From Symsagittifera roscoffensis (Eukaryota > Xenacoelomorpha > Acoela > Convolutidae), in NCBI RefSeq assembly GCF_963678635.1, contig NC_087068.1, positions 42,617,649 through 42,681,648 on the forward strand: 64,000 nt of DNA. The letters run 5' to 3'. How positions within the stretch are numbered: position 1 is the first letter of the stretch; each line of letters begins with the position of its first letter. Below, piece after piece: positions 30,991 to 42,402 of the stretch. Made by a program: the position numbers and the translations under genes. A model generated the notes under the pieces. That model made no database searches. It saw only the letters and a program-made list of their open reading frames with translations, and had not been told where the DNA came from.

Positions 30991-31988
30991 AACACCAGCG
31001 ACCAATGACCATTATTCTTAAAAACTCACCCACAAAATTAAAAGTCAAAAATGTTTTAGCCTGGAAGCTAACAAGAGACGTAAATTTTACACGACAGAAG
31101 TAAAGCAGAGAGCATTCGATTTCGAACATTACGAAATTAGCAAAACCATATAAATCAATTTCTTCAATTTTGCAAAGCTTCAACACCAGTTGAATCAATT
31201 TCGCAACAACTTAATTTTGAAGACGCGAAGATTTTCAAATTATAATCTTGAGAAAAGTAACAATGACGGCAATTATTAATTGCACAGAACCAAGACTAGT
31301 GGACACTTATTTTCCCAGCCTACTGATGCATGCAAAAATTCATTTATTTCCATCTTAACTCAGTGCTGATGTTGATAGAGGGAGCGTTGAGTAGCTTCCA
31401 TCTTTTGAAATTTCCGTGTTGAGCTAACAGCCTCTAAAATCTTAGCACACTTTGCTCTATCAAATTTTGAAAATTGTAAAGTAGCTGAAAGAAAGTGCCA
31501 CTGGAACACGAGGTCGGCTATTTTCCGATTAAAGTCTTGAGATCTCGTTTAAAAAATGAGAGCCAAATCTGTCACCCTCATTGACACTGTAGCTCAACAT
31601 GGTTATCTCGGAAGCTGAAAGCTATTCATATTGCCGAAAACTCACGCTCAATCAACATCAGAGTTTGAGTAAGTGGAACAGAATGAAAGATCAGGGCGCA
31701 GTAGTGCGCACGGAGAGCACTTGCAATCTAGCATTTGCTTATTGCAATTGCTGACCGCCGTCCTTGTTATTTTCTTATTGATTGATTTCGGGGTATTAGA
31801 TTTATGTTATATTTGGTAATGTTCCAATATGAAAAGAGTTTTTGCTCATGATGTTGAATAACTGACTGCAAAAACCTATCTGTTTTTTTCATTACGTTTG
31901 CTGCTCAGATGTATTAAACTTAATTGAAAATAATTCGATTTGCTAGCCATCAATTAGAAAAAAATATTAACTAAGACGGTTCATAATA
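30991..31988. other. Gene-free stretch right of the array
   Basis: AT-rich unique sequence. A minus-strand open frame runs from 31198 through the array edge to 30899, joining unique sequence to the last unit. It lacks a recognisable domain. No terminal repeat that could mark the edge of the transposon-like cluster was found. Confidence 0.4.
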
Positions 31989-32601
31989 TTAAAGAAATTT
32001 TCGGCACTCCGAGGCAATAAATATTGACATGTGTAGATAGCCTCTTTCATTTAAATGAGCCAGGTCGCGCAGCTGCCCCCTCTTGTTTCTAGTTCCGAAA
32101 TCATCTAATTTGAAGAACCGGGCAGACGCGATGGCATAACCGAACTCCCTTTGGAGCCGCTTATTTATTTCCGTTACAGGATTGCACCACATCTGAGTTC
32201 GGCGATCATATAGGATGTGGTGATCCCTCCGAGGGAGAAATGCGCAGATGCGCACTTTAATGTTTGATCTCAGAGAATTCAAGAAACTCCTAAGGTTATC
32301 TATAATTGCTTCCACTCCAAGACTGTTGAGATCATTATTTCCTACTATAATTAACACTTCGTTGTAGTTGTTCGCTTTTTGGCTCAAACCTGCTAAATGC
32401 CCCGTTCGCCTTCCGCCAACAGCATCATATGCAACTCTAAATAGTTTTTCAGTCAAACAAAAAAAAAGCAGAACTACTGATTGGTCCAGATACATTGCAG
32501 TCAGAACTAACATACCGGTATTGCTTGAGCAAAGCATTTTTGTAGATTGTGGGCAGTGAGCGCCGAAGGTTCGAATCACCGATTACAAGGAGATTCGACA
32601 T
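31989..32601 (-). CDS. SGNH/GDSL-type hydrolase, two exons
   Basis: Exon 1 (32601-32516) starts ATG and encodes MSNLLVIGDSNLRRSL, the SGNH block I with Ser10 as nucleophile. Exon 2 (32436-31989) starts after CTATTTAG; the two exons join CG plus A to give Arg, in frame. It carries IIVGNNDLNS (block III, Gly and Asn) and RDLAHLNERG (block V, Asp and His), so the full Ser-Gly-Asn-His set is present in about 177 residues. This is short but sufficient for the fold. Members act as esterases or lipases; the substrate is unknown here. The intron is only 79 bp. SGNH domains occur in several animal mobile elements, and the same strand and compact form as the transposase next door suggest, but do not prove, that it is cargo of that element. 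The start was chosen at the first Met before block I. Confidence 0.75.
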
Positions 32602-33420
32602 CTAACGACAGATCCAATTATTTTAAAAATAAATATTTAAAATTTCAAAAGAAAAATGAGTTTTACGTTCTAGGACTACTTCATTCTTGTTTTATTTCGT
32701 CTTTTCTTGCTTTTAATGAAAGTTATTTGCTGGATGATAAGCTTTTTTACTTAAAACACTAGCACAGTTGTTGACAATGAATAAACTGTCAAGAAATTTT
32801 GAACTGATCGAATCGCAGAAAAATAGGAAAAACACATATACCTATCAAAAAATGGAGGTCGGGAGTGCTCGATAAAAAACGAACTCTAATAAAAATCATC
32901 CAATAACAAGTCAGAAAAATTGTAACTCGAATATGTCACTTAACTCAGAAAAATAAACACTAGAAGTAGGAAGAGAAATAATAAGCACTGAATGAAAAAG
33001 ACAAAATCAAGAGAAAAAAGGTATAGGAGTCTCTAGAGCTTCAGGACCAACTGAAAAATTCTAAAACAGTAATTCACCCTCGCATTAGAATATCATTCAT
33101 TATGTAATTTCGCGGCATTTTATTTGAAGCGTTTAGTTTTAGCGAATAAAGCTTATTGAAATAAAAAAGATCATTAAAATTTCTTTGTGCTATGTAAGGT
33201 TTGCCTTGATTGAGCACTTTAAAACAGTTTCGTGAAAAAAGCACCACTAGAACACTTGTCGCAACTATTTTTGTCGACATTAGAAAGGTTTCTGTAAAAC
33301 TTGAATTAAAAACTTGAGTATTGTCAACTTTAAACTTTACCTAAGTCTGGAAGGAACTACTTGAACAAAATCACTTCTTCATTTAGGGTACGATTTATGG
33401 GTTCATCATGCAGTCATTAA
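32602..33420. other. Spacer between SGNH gene and transposase
   Basis: About 0.8 kb of AT-rich sequence without a supported gene. Confidence 0.5.
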
Positions 33421-36400
33421 CTATTTATGATCTAAAAATTTTGGCACTGAGGTCAGCCAAATTTCATTTTTAGTCTCAATACAAGCCATTTTTTTCAAAG
33501 AGTTGGCCAACACGAACTCCTTTTGTTGGGTTGATTCGACTTGAAGGAAGAAAGGTAACTTGAGGGTGGGAATTTCAGATAAAAATGAGCTTAATAGTTT
33601 CAACAATTTCAAATAAGCGAAGACTTCAGTGCTTCCTGGAAAAGTTATGAAATACTGAACATGCCCGTAGAAAACCTCAGAATTCTTTTGAAACCAAACA
33701 AATCCATTCGGCGCTTTTTCGTTTCTCTCATAGCACACCGAGTCAAAAAAAAAACTGCCTTGTTCTAGCTTCAGCAGTGAGATTTTTTCCGGCCCAATCT
33801 TCCACCAATTCAACAAAATCATCGTCTTCTACGTCTTCATTAATCAGGGACTGGCTCTCTAGATATCTGCGACAAATGATCTCACAAAAGTCATGTGACC
33901 CAGTGGCAAATTTTCCCAAAAAACAATGAGCACTTTCAAAAGACATCGCTGATGTAACAAAAAGCGGTCCAAAAATCCTAACTTGATGAGTCAAGTGGCG
34001 TAAAGAATGCAAATTAATAGTATGACATTTCTCGTTGCCAAAAACTGCAGTGGCATTCTCACAGAAATCGTTCAAAAATTGTTCCGCATAATCAACGGAG
34101 GTCGGATTTGACGTTGTCAGCAGAAGTCTGGTTGAAAAGGAAAGACGGAGAAGGTTTGAATAATGAACCTGATTATTCTGTAAAAATTTCTTGAAAAGAA
34201 TCGGCGAAAAAAACATTAATTAATTCAAGTATTCATTAGCCCTAAACTGAGCTTTTTCAGACGGTCTGCGAGGCTGACGCCCATGAGAGACCAATTCAAT
34301 TGGAGCTGAAATTTCTTGGACTAGATTCTCAAGCTCCTGTTTATCCGAGGAAGTCAGTAATTGTAAGTGACGATTAAACAAAGATGCATAGACTCCAAGT
34401 AAAACGCAATGCATATAGTCGATAGGAGCCGAAAGTGGAATGCCTAAACAGAAAATTTTTTAGAACTTCTCTAAAGATTTTGATGAATAAAACTCTTACA
34501 TACATTTTTTTAGGTTTGATACGTACCTTTTACTAAGCGAGAAAATTCACTTCGTCCTTTCACTCCTACCACATTTATGCCGGTTCGTCCTTCCCGTTTC
34601 AAGTTTTCCGCCTTTTCCACATAAGATTCGTGTAAATTCGAATCACGAATTTCCCATGGAACTTGATACCTCTTATTTTTGTGTGTAATTTTCTGAGGAT
34701 AGTAGGCATGGGAACCATCAATAGTTACTCCTGGATGATCGCAGAAATTACAACCATAGAAACCGTTATGTTGGAACATGTTTAAGACACTCGGTTTAGC
34801 AATCAAGTCGCAAACAATGAACGAAACAGTGAACTTTAAGAAAACTGTTTTTTTGGATGGAAAATTCACAGCTACGATTCGTTTCAGTTCTTGTTCCAGA
34901 TGCGTTGTTACAAGTTTCCAATCTGGTTTTCCTTCACCAACCCACAAGGCACCAAGAGCGATGTTTTTTTTCGAAACACGAAGAATAGGCGGAAGTTGTA
35001 AGATACTAAGCCAGACAGGATACATGTTGTGTTTCATGCTGGTGCTAATAAAATTAGCACCATCGGTGGACAGGGCTAGATCTATGGGAAGCTCGTTCGC
35101 AGCTTCTGCTATGGATAACTGGTCGATGGGGCAGTCTTCGTGATTAGACTGTGACCTGTGGATATTATAATTAATTATGCTCGATAGATTTCGTTGCACA
35201 ATTTCTTTCAGTAGCTCCGATACTTTGATCAGGCATAATCGCCCATTTGATGTCTTTATAGGCGCTAAGGTCATCTCATCCAAACTTTTTTTCGCGGCCC
35301 GTACTAAGCTATACATAGAGGGCAAAACATTTGGAGAAGGGATGAAAGCAGACAGCATTTTAATCAAATTTGCTTGAGCTGCATCCGAAAGGTGATTTTT
35401 TGAAGAATAAGCACGTATGAGAATACATGCGTTATTTTTGCTTAAGCGAGCGTTTTGGTACAAAGGTTGCTGAAAAAACTTAACAGATGACTCTATGTTC
35501 GGGGTAACAAAGGAGTTTTCAAGGCAAGATATATCTAAGCAGGGTAACTCAAAAACCGGAAGTGGAGATGAGATCCACGATCTCTTTACATTTAATGACT
35601 CTGCAATAGGATCAGAGATTTGAAAATTGTCCAGCTGATAGTTTTCATAACTTTCAATGTGAGCGCACAATTCTACTGACAAATCTAGTAAACCGGAATT
35701 CTCAAATGATTGATCGACGTTTGCAGCAGGGAAACTCTCAGGTGCATCAACTTCAAGCTGAATTGCATTCATAGCATTGTTGTACTCCCTAAATTTCTGC
35801 AAACCACTGAGACGCTTCCGCTTCTTGTTTACTGAGCTGATTTCATTGTCCATGCTTAAATTTTTACATTGTATATTGGCGGTATTACAAGAATTGACGC
35901 CAGCTTCTGTTCCATCAGCCGAAGAAGTTTCTAGACAGTTTTCGTGTTTTTCCTCGGAGTTCAGCTCAGCTTCATTATCAGTCAAGTTGTCAGGAAAGGA
36001 CCGGTCATTTTGAGGCCTTTTAAATTGACAGGTCAGACAGCAACACTCTTCTTCATCAAAAAATTCGGGTCCATACATCACATTAATTTCCATGTTTTCG
36101 TGGATTGTTTTCAGCGTTCGCAGTCTAACAATTGTTGTGTCCTGACATGAAAAATCGTATTCACAATTTGGCTCACAGTCAGAATTAACGAACCGCACAG
36201 GTCCGAGCATTAAATAGCTTTGCGACGAGTCAGATGTTTTTGTAATCACAGAGAGGTCTGTCGTACCTTCAACTATAGGTTTAATAAACCCCTTTGGCCC
36301 ATCAACGAGAACCGTTTTAGCTCTTAAACATTTTTTTCCTATGTACATCATCTTATATCCTCCATACTCATCATGGACAATTTTGAAATCACTGGAAATG

Positions 36401-36588
36401 GTATCATAGGCTGCTAAAAGAGTCTCATAACATGATTTCCATGGTTTTTTTGTTTGGATCCACTTATAAAAATTTCGTGTGGTTCTAAGTCCGACATTTT
36501 TGGCTTCTCTGTTATCGTACTCAACAAGGTCTCGCACTATTTGGCAATCGCATTGAGATAGAATCATCCAATCAACATTGGCATCCAT
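33421..36588 (-). pseudogene. Tnp2/CACTA-like transposase with N-terminal SET-like domain, two exons, broken in exon 2
   Basis: Exon 1 (36588-34527, 687 codons) joins exon 2 (34443-33421) through an 83-bp intron (GTACGT..TTTAG), with the phase coherent (G+GC, Gly). Residues about 95-188 resemble the C-terminal half of a Suv4-20-like SET domain: GPVRFVNSDCEPNCEYDF, VRLRTLKTIHENMEINVMYG, then a CCCLTC cluster. The His of the usual N-H motif is Ser and the Tyr before YG is Met, so methyltransferase activity is doubtful. From about residue 500 it matches Tnp2-type (Transposase_21 and DUF4218) sequence: LALSTDGANF, WLSILQLPPILR, GFYGCNFCDHPG. Exon 2 adds DYMHCVLLGVY, ISAPIEL, PRRPSEKAQFRA and INLHSLRHLTHQV..GPLF. 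An in-frame TAA lies at 34220-34222 and a ten-base homopolymer at 33745-33754 shifts the frame. Either decay or assembly error could explain them. Confidence 0.8.
34444..34526 (-). other. 83-bp intron of the transposase gene
   Basis: Minus-strand GTACGTATC donor and TTTTCTGTTTAG acceptor. Removal keeps the frame from SRLVK through Gly to IPLSAPIDYMHC, a join expected for this family. Confidence 0.75.
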
Positions 36589-38336
36589 CTAAAGAAAAAT
36601 TAGGAACACAACTTGCGAAACGTACAACACATGCCAATTTGACCGTGAATTTTTATTATACTTTGGAACAGCCTGGTATGTTTCATTTGTATCGAAACAA
36701 AACATGTTTTTGAGATGTATGCAGTCATAACAAAAAAATTCCGAGAAAAAAAAACAAGAAGAGCCTTGATTTGCAAAGAATACTTTCGTTTTGACTTACA
36801 AATGATGACTAAAGGTAAGCGTGAATCTCAGTTGATCTGCTTCTCTAAATCACTGGATTACTTCTACCCGATGCTTCAATCTTTTTTCAATATAGTGCGA
36901 TGAAAAAAAATTATAAAAAGCTGTTATGTTTGTGTCAATGAATGGAAGCAAAGTCATTATTTAGTAGAAAAAAAAACTGCCTTATAAATTGATATAAATT
37001 ATTTCGAAAGTAATTTGAAAAACAAAGATTTTAGAAAATGGAGATTCGAATCAACAGGCGTTTTTTCACTTGAAACAAATTATAGCAACCACACGAAACA
37101 CCAAACGCAAGAAAAAAAACTTACTGTGAAAAAAAACATATAGAGACAACAAGCATATATTTAAACTACCAAATGAAAACTGATGAACTCGCAGCTTTAA
37201 CTCAAAAAATTGTGTTTTTATGCACAAAAAATACAAAAAAAATATACTCAAAGTGTACCAGCGTGATATCTATCACGGGCTGAAATTAAGACAGAACATG
37301 ACGCCGATTCAAGTCCTTCAACTCGGAAGCATATCTTAAATTTAGTGAATCATTATATCATTTTTTTATCAATAGAAAAGTCTTTCACCTTATTGGTAGC
37401 CTTTTTGGAGATGATGATTGCAGTCCTTCAAAGCTATTCTTTCCAACTCCGTTCGATCAATATTTTGAAAAAGTACGCACAGAATAAAATTGAAAAAAGA
37501 TTAAAAACTGAAACAAATTATTAAAAACATTAATAATTATAAGTTAGTTAATACTGTATAATTTAGTTTAATCTATGTTACTAACTTGCTTCAATCATCC
37601 AAAAGGCTATAATTTATAAGCTTTTGGATAATTGAAGCAGTTTAGCTACAGAGATAAACATAAGGCGACAAACTGGCAGGGGAAAAGAAAACGTGCTATG
37701 AAAAGTTTAACATACAAAGACAACAAGCATATATTTAAAACTATCAACTCAAAGTTGATGAACATCTGTAAACATTTCAGCTTTTACTCGAAGAATTCTG
37801 TTTTTATGCACAAAATATACGAAAAAAAAACAAACTAAGTCTTGAACTTGCGATTGAAGAGATTGTGAAGGCACATTGAAACAACATGGACAAGTTCGTG
37901 TGAGCTCTTCGACCAAGCTGGCATGTGTCAGCGGCCGATATATTGGATTTGTCAGAATATGAAAGATGACTACGATTGTTTTAAAGTTCTAGCTATGTTT
38001 TGGACCACACTGACATGTGCCAGCGGCCTAACTTTCAAGCACTTAATTCTCCTTATCCAAAACGTCTTTTGAAGACTGAAAGGACAGATGATTGTTTGCT
38101 TCTGTTTGTGCTTCTGCTTTCTTCCTGTCTTTTGTCAATTGAGGGCCCAGCTTATTGAAGCTGATTTTCGCTTCAGCATACGCTACCAATTGATTGTTTT
38201 TGTACTTCATTTTAACAGCCCCCTAAACAAAGCTTCACTTGGAATATTTCTCTTAAAAGTTTTTGTTCAGCCCATTAAAAAAATCAAATCCACGGAGAAC
38301 AAAAATCAAATATGACTGCAAAAATCTAAAGGATCA
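36589..38336. repeat. Spacer with internal duplications and one palindromic box
   Basis: 37130-37240 and 37705-37830 are diverged direct copies (ACAACAAGCATATATTTAAA .. TGTTTTTATGCACAAA). 37584-37642 is a hairpin with arms CTTGCTTCAATCATCCAAAA and TTTTGGATAATTGAAGCAG. A box CCAGCGTGATATCTATCACGGGC at 37258-37280 matches the array at 39914-42402. GACCAAGCTGGCATGTGTCAGCGGCC and a close copy lie at about 37910 and 38008. No gene is seen. Confidence 0.65.
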
Positions 38337-39888
38337 CTAACTCTCCCAAACAAGCTTCCTTTCATCGTCGAAAGGAGGACGGCAATGTTCGCCCGTGTTT
38401 TTTTGCGGAGAAATCATGTGTCCAATAATCTCGTCTTCCGACCACAATAATGATCCTACTTTTCGGCCATATTTGCCAACCGTCAATTGACTAATTGACA
38501 GAAGGTTTACATCCTTCCACATGACAGAATCTCCATCTTCTTCAACTGCGACCGGTTTAACGGCGTGAAGCTCGAGGTTTTTGGCCTTAAAGAAACACTT
38601 GGTTTTGAGCTGAGTTTCAGGTATAACTTTTCCGACAAAAATAAGTTTAAGTTAAATCCCTTCTATGACTCATATTCAAACAACTTACTATAGATTTCAT
38701 GGACTTATCAATCGTCACAGTCTCATGAACGTGCCTTTTGAAAATCGCTCCGGTGACATTTTTGAAATCTATGATCGACTTGTTAGTGTTCTCGACCATT
38801 CCTGTTAACCCAGTTAGAGTCTGATTGGTACTTTCGGCCACACTAGCAAGTTTGTCTAGAACATTGTTTTGCTTATCAAGCAAGCTGGTTTGCTTTTCCA
38901 CCATGCTCATCATGGAAACCATGAATTGACGATCCTGAAAAAATCCTATGTTTATAACCGGCTGCTCCATAGAATAACGAACACTCAAAATTATTCAGTC
39001 TTAGCCTTGCAACTTACAACAATCATAGTTCCTTCACTAGAAGAGGCTGCTGGCGAATCGTACACATTGGGTGTGGTAGCGCATCTCATTATTTTTGTAG
39101 GTGGCGTGGATTTCACATCGTTGCGGTGAAAAAGTCCGCGCTTTTGAACTTGAGGCAAAATCTCTAAATCACCCAGAGGCAAATCCTCTGTATCTCTGTT
39201 TACAGTTTCTGCTTCGCTCACAATTGAATGAATAATTTCATCCAGGGCTTGTTGCTCATACTACGAAAAACAACACAAAAAAATACAAGCATAAATATCT
39301 TATTTGACTGTTAATTAGATATTCTTAGAACATACCATCTGGGGCTCATCACTATGTGAATCTACGCTGACGACATTTGGCTGCATAAGAGTTGTCATTG
39401 AAGGCGAACTGCATTGAGTGGGGGGATTAATGGAAACACTTTTCACATTACATGGAGGATACTTGATGCCCGGTTCTTCATTTTGTTGCAGATCATGGCA
39501 AGCAATCGACAGATCTAACAAACAGCGGTGGATATAGTTTTTTGCGCCGATTGCCTCCACTTTAGCCTGATAATACTGCTGGCCTTGTTTGACAGTCAGC
39601 ACCGTTCCATCCTTAAAAGGACCAATTGAAAGCAAAAACCAACAAAAAAGCAAAACCTTGAAACGTTCAACTAACAACAATTCCTGGACGTTGATCCAGC
39701 GACATCAAAATTTGATCTGAAAGAAGTTGCATCGTCCCAGGTCTTCTGTCCTCGTAAAAGAACAGCAAGACCCATTTCGTTTGCAGAGCTTTCTTGATGT
39801 TTTCATGGAACAAGGCAATTTCTTGCTGGCTGCGAGGGTCTCGCACCTCTCGGCCTGATCGCGTTTGAGACATTCTAAATTGAATCAA
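38337..39888 (-). CDS. Accessory protein of the transposon-like cluster: coiled coil and BEN-like C-terminus, five exons
   Basis: Exons on the minus strand are 39888-39676, 39611-39336, 39260-39018, 38934-38689 and about 38630-38337. The first four joins are phase 0 with GTATG or GTAAGT donors (GTTAGT after exon 1) and give about 327 residues. Exon 1 starts MSQTRSGREVRD after an upstream MIQFR; either ATG could serve. Exon 4 (DRQFMVSMMSMVEKQTSLLD and onward) has heptad-like hydrophobics typical of a coiled coil. The last exon reads LSISQLTVGKYGRKVGSLLW then SEDEIIGHMIS and RPPFDDERKLVW to a stop. The spacing (K-x-x-R-K-x-x-x-L-W then a late R-x-P-x-D-x-x-K-L) resembles a BEN domain, a DNA- or protein-binding fold. 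The junction into exon 5 (after CGGAAAAG) does not keep phase as drawn, so that acceptor or frame is uncertain. Placement suggests a DNA-binding partner of the transposase; that is inference. Confidence 0.6.
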
Positions 39889-39913
39889 TTAGCAAGCTTC
39901 AAACTCAATGTAA

Positions 39914-42402
39914 CCAGCGTGATACGCTTCACGACTTAACAAAAATTAATTTTTACGACGTAGACTAAAATGTGTCTTCCAAAATTCGAGAGATTTACTA
40001 TAAGCTGTAAAAAATCATTCACAGACGCGTTATCTCGGAAACCAAAAATAATTGGTCAATAAAACTTGGAAACCAGATTTTTAACCATGAGTGTACCCTG
40101 ACAGCACTCTTGTAGGATTGGGAAATTGGCAAGTTTTCTTAAACTATTTTTTTGAAAACAATTGAAAATAAATTGAAAAACACAACATTTCTTGAAGGGT
40201 AGATTACCAACCACAAATTCTAAGCTGAATAAAAACCCGGACAATAAGAGACTCGAAAAGTTTCAGGGAAAAAAACATGGGAAAAAGACAACAGAATGCG
40301 CCAGCGTGAAATGTATCATAGGCCTTTAACTATAGTTAATTGTTAATATAACTTAAAGCGACGAGAGATGGGTTACGTTTTCTTTGCTTTTGCTCCCATT
40401 CAACTAGTGATGTCAGATCTGTTCATTTTTCAACGCAAACCGAAAAACACGAGCTAAACCATTTTTTTCCTTAAACAACTTCTCTAATTTCTCACTTTCA
40501 TGAACCAATGCTCACAATTAGATTTCTATGTTACCACTCTTGCTAAATATTATATAGAATGGTCAAAAATTCTGGTTCCATGTTTAGAAACCTTGCTAGT
40601 TAAAACTCGAAATGAGCCGGCGTGAAATGCATCACAGGCTTTTTTCTATCGCTAAGTTTTAACTTAATTCCACACACATTTACTTCGATTTTTAGTTATT
40701 GCTACCATTGAACGAAGGATGGCAAAATAGAATAACACACATAAGACAAACAAAATTAGGATGTTTATAACCTGATGCTAATTCTCCGCAATTTGAACTA
40801 GTGTTCACAGTTAACAAAATCTGTTACGCTCCGACATCTTGCTTGTTAAATTATACAATAAAAAAAATCTCGTACCTCGAGGCATTAACCTTGATTTTAT
40901 ATCAAAGTAGGCCGGCGTCAATTGCATAGCAAGCGGGGACTTATAGCTGTCGCTAAGTGGTTACGTCATTCAACACATTGATTGCTTAATTTACATCTTT
41001 TTAGGCATTAGATAAATCTTTCCTACCTTTTTCAGCCAAAACAGAAAAACACGTCATTTCATATTTTTTGTGTGAATAACTGGTTTTGCTAGTAGTTCTT
41101 TGCACAATTGACCACAATATAAAAATATTTGTTTCATGCTTAGACAACGCATGCTATTTAGCGTTAACACTGATCAACAAATCTCGCATACCATTGCATA
41201 TACAACTCAAAGTGTGCCAGCGTGATATCTATCACGGGCTGAAGTGAAGGCAAAACATGACGCCGATTGAAAACAATTGGTCAATAAAACTTGGAAACCA
41301 GATTTTTAACTATGAGTGTACCCTGACAGCACGCTTATAGGATTGGGAAATTGGCAAGTTTTTTCAAACTAATTTTTTTGAAAACAATTGAAAAAAAATT
41401 TAAAAAAACACAAATTTCTTGAAGGGTAAATTACCAATCACAAATTCTACCCTGAATAAAAACCCGGACACTAAGTGACTCGAAAAGTTTCAGGGAAAAA
41501 AACTTGGGAACAAAAAAAAAAACAGAATGTGCCAGCGTGAAATGTATCATAGGCCTTTAACTATAGGTAATTGTTAATATAACTTAAAGCGATGAGAGAT
41601 GGGTTACGTTTTCTTTGCTTTTGCTCCCATTCAACTAGTGATGTCAGATCTGTTCCTTTTTCCACGCAAACCGAAAAATACGAGCTAAACCATTTTTTCC
41701 TTCAACAACTTGATTTAATTTCTCACTTTCATGAACAAATGCTCACAATTAGATTTCTATGTTACGCCGAGACCACTCTTGCTAGTTATTATATAGAATG
41801 GTCAAAAATTCTGGTACCATGTTTTGAAACCTTGCTAGTTTAAATTCGAAATGAGCCGGCGTGAAATGCATCACGGGCTTTTTTCTATCGCTAAGTTTTA
41901 CCTTAATTCCACATGAATTAACTTAATTTTTTATGATATTGCTACCATTGAACGAAGGATGTCAGATCTGTCATTTTTTCTGCAAAAAAATAGAATAACA
42001 TACTATGCAAAACAATTTAAAAATGCCCATAACCTGAAGCTAATTCTCCGCTATTTGTTCTGGTGCTCACAATTGAAACAATCTGTTACGCTCCAACAAC
42101 TTGCTGGTTGAATTATACATCAATCAGAATGTCTCGTATCTCAATGCATTAACTTTGCTGATGTTATATCTAAGTACGCCAGCGTGGAATGCATTACGCG
42201 CTTTTACCTATCGTTAAGTTTTAACTCAATTCCATACACATTTACTTCGATTTTTAGTTATTGATACTTGAACGAAGGATAACAGAAGTGTCCAAAATCC
42301 TGCAACAAAATAGAATAACACACATAAGACAAACAAAATTAGGATGCTTATAACCTGATGCTAATTCTCCGCAATTTGAACTAGTGTTCACAGTTAACAA
42401 AA
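39914..42402 (+). repeat. Array of near-palindromic boxes every ~310 bp, four-unit higher-order repeat (possible subterminal repeats)
   Basis: A box of the form GCCRGCGTGAAATGCATCAC followed by RGGC starts at 39914, 40301, 40617, 40912, 41217, 41532, 41856 and 42179. The halves GCC-GTGA and TCAC-GGC are inverted, so each box is close to a palindrome. Larger blocks repeat with a shift of about 1.23-1.27 kb: 40041-40900 matches 41270-42150. This makes two four-unit blocks and the start of a third that ends in the N gap. Multiple short boxes near the ends are typical of CACTA elements, where transposase-associated proteins bind them. One further box lies at 37258. Confidence 0.8.

Noticed and set aside
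25842-31198. Some fifteen minus-strand open frames of 66-99 codons, nearly identical, that look like a gene family
   Set aside because: They are the same frame in successive units of a 342-bp tandem repeat and cross the donor-like GTATGTG. Repetition alone explains them.
33074-33280. 68-codon minus-strand frame between SGNH hydrolase and transposase
   Set aside because: No domain, composition like surrounding AT-rich DNA; not needed to explain the cluster.
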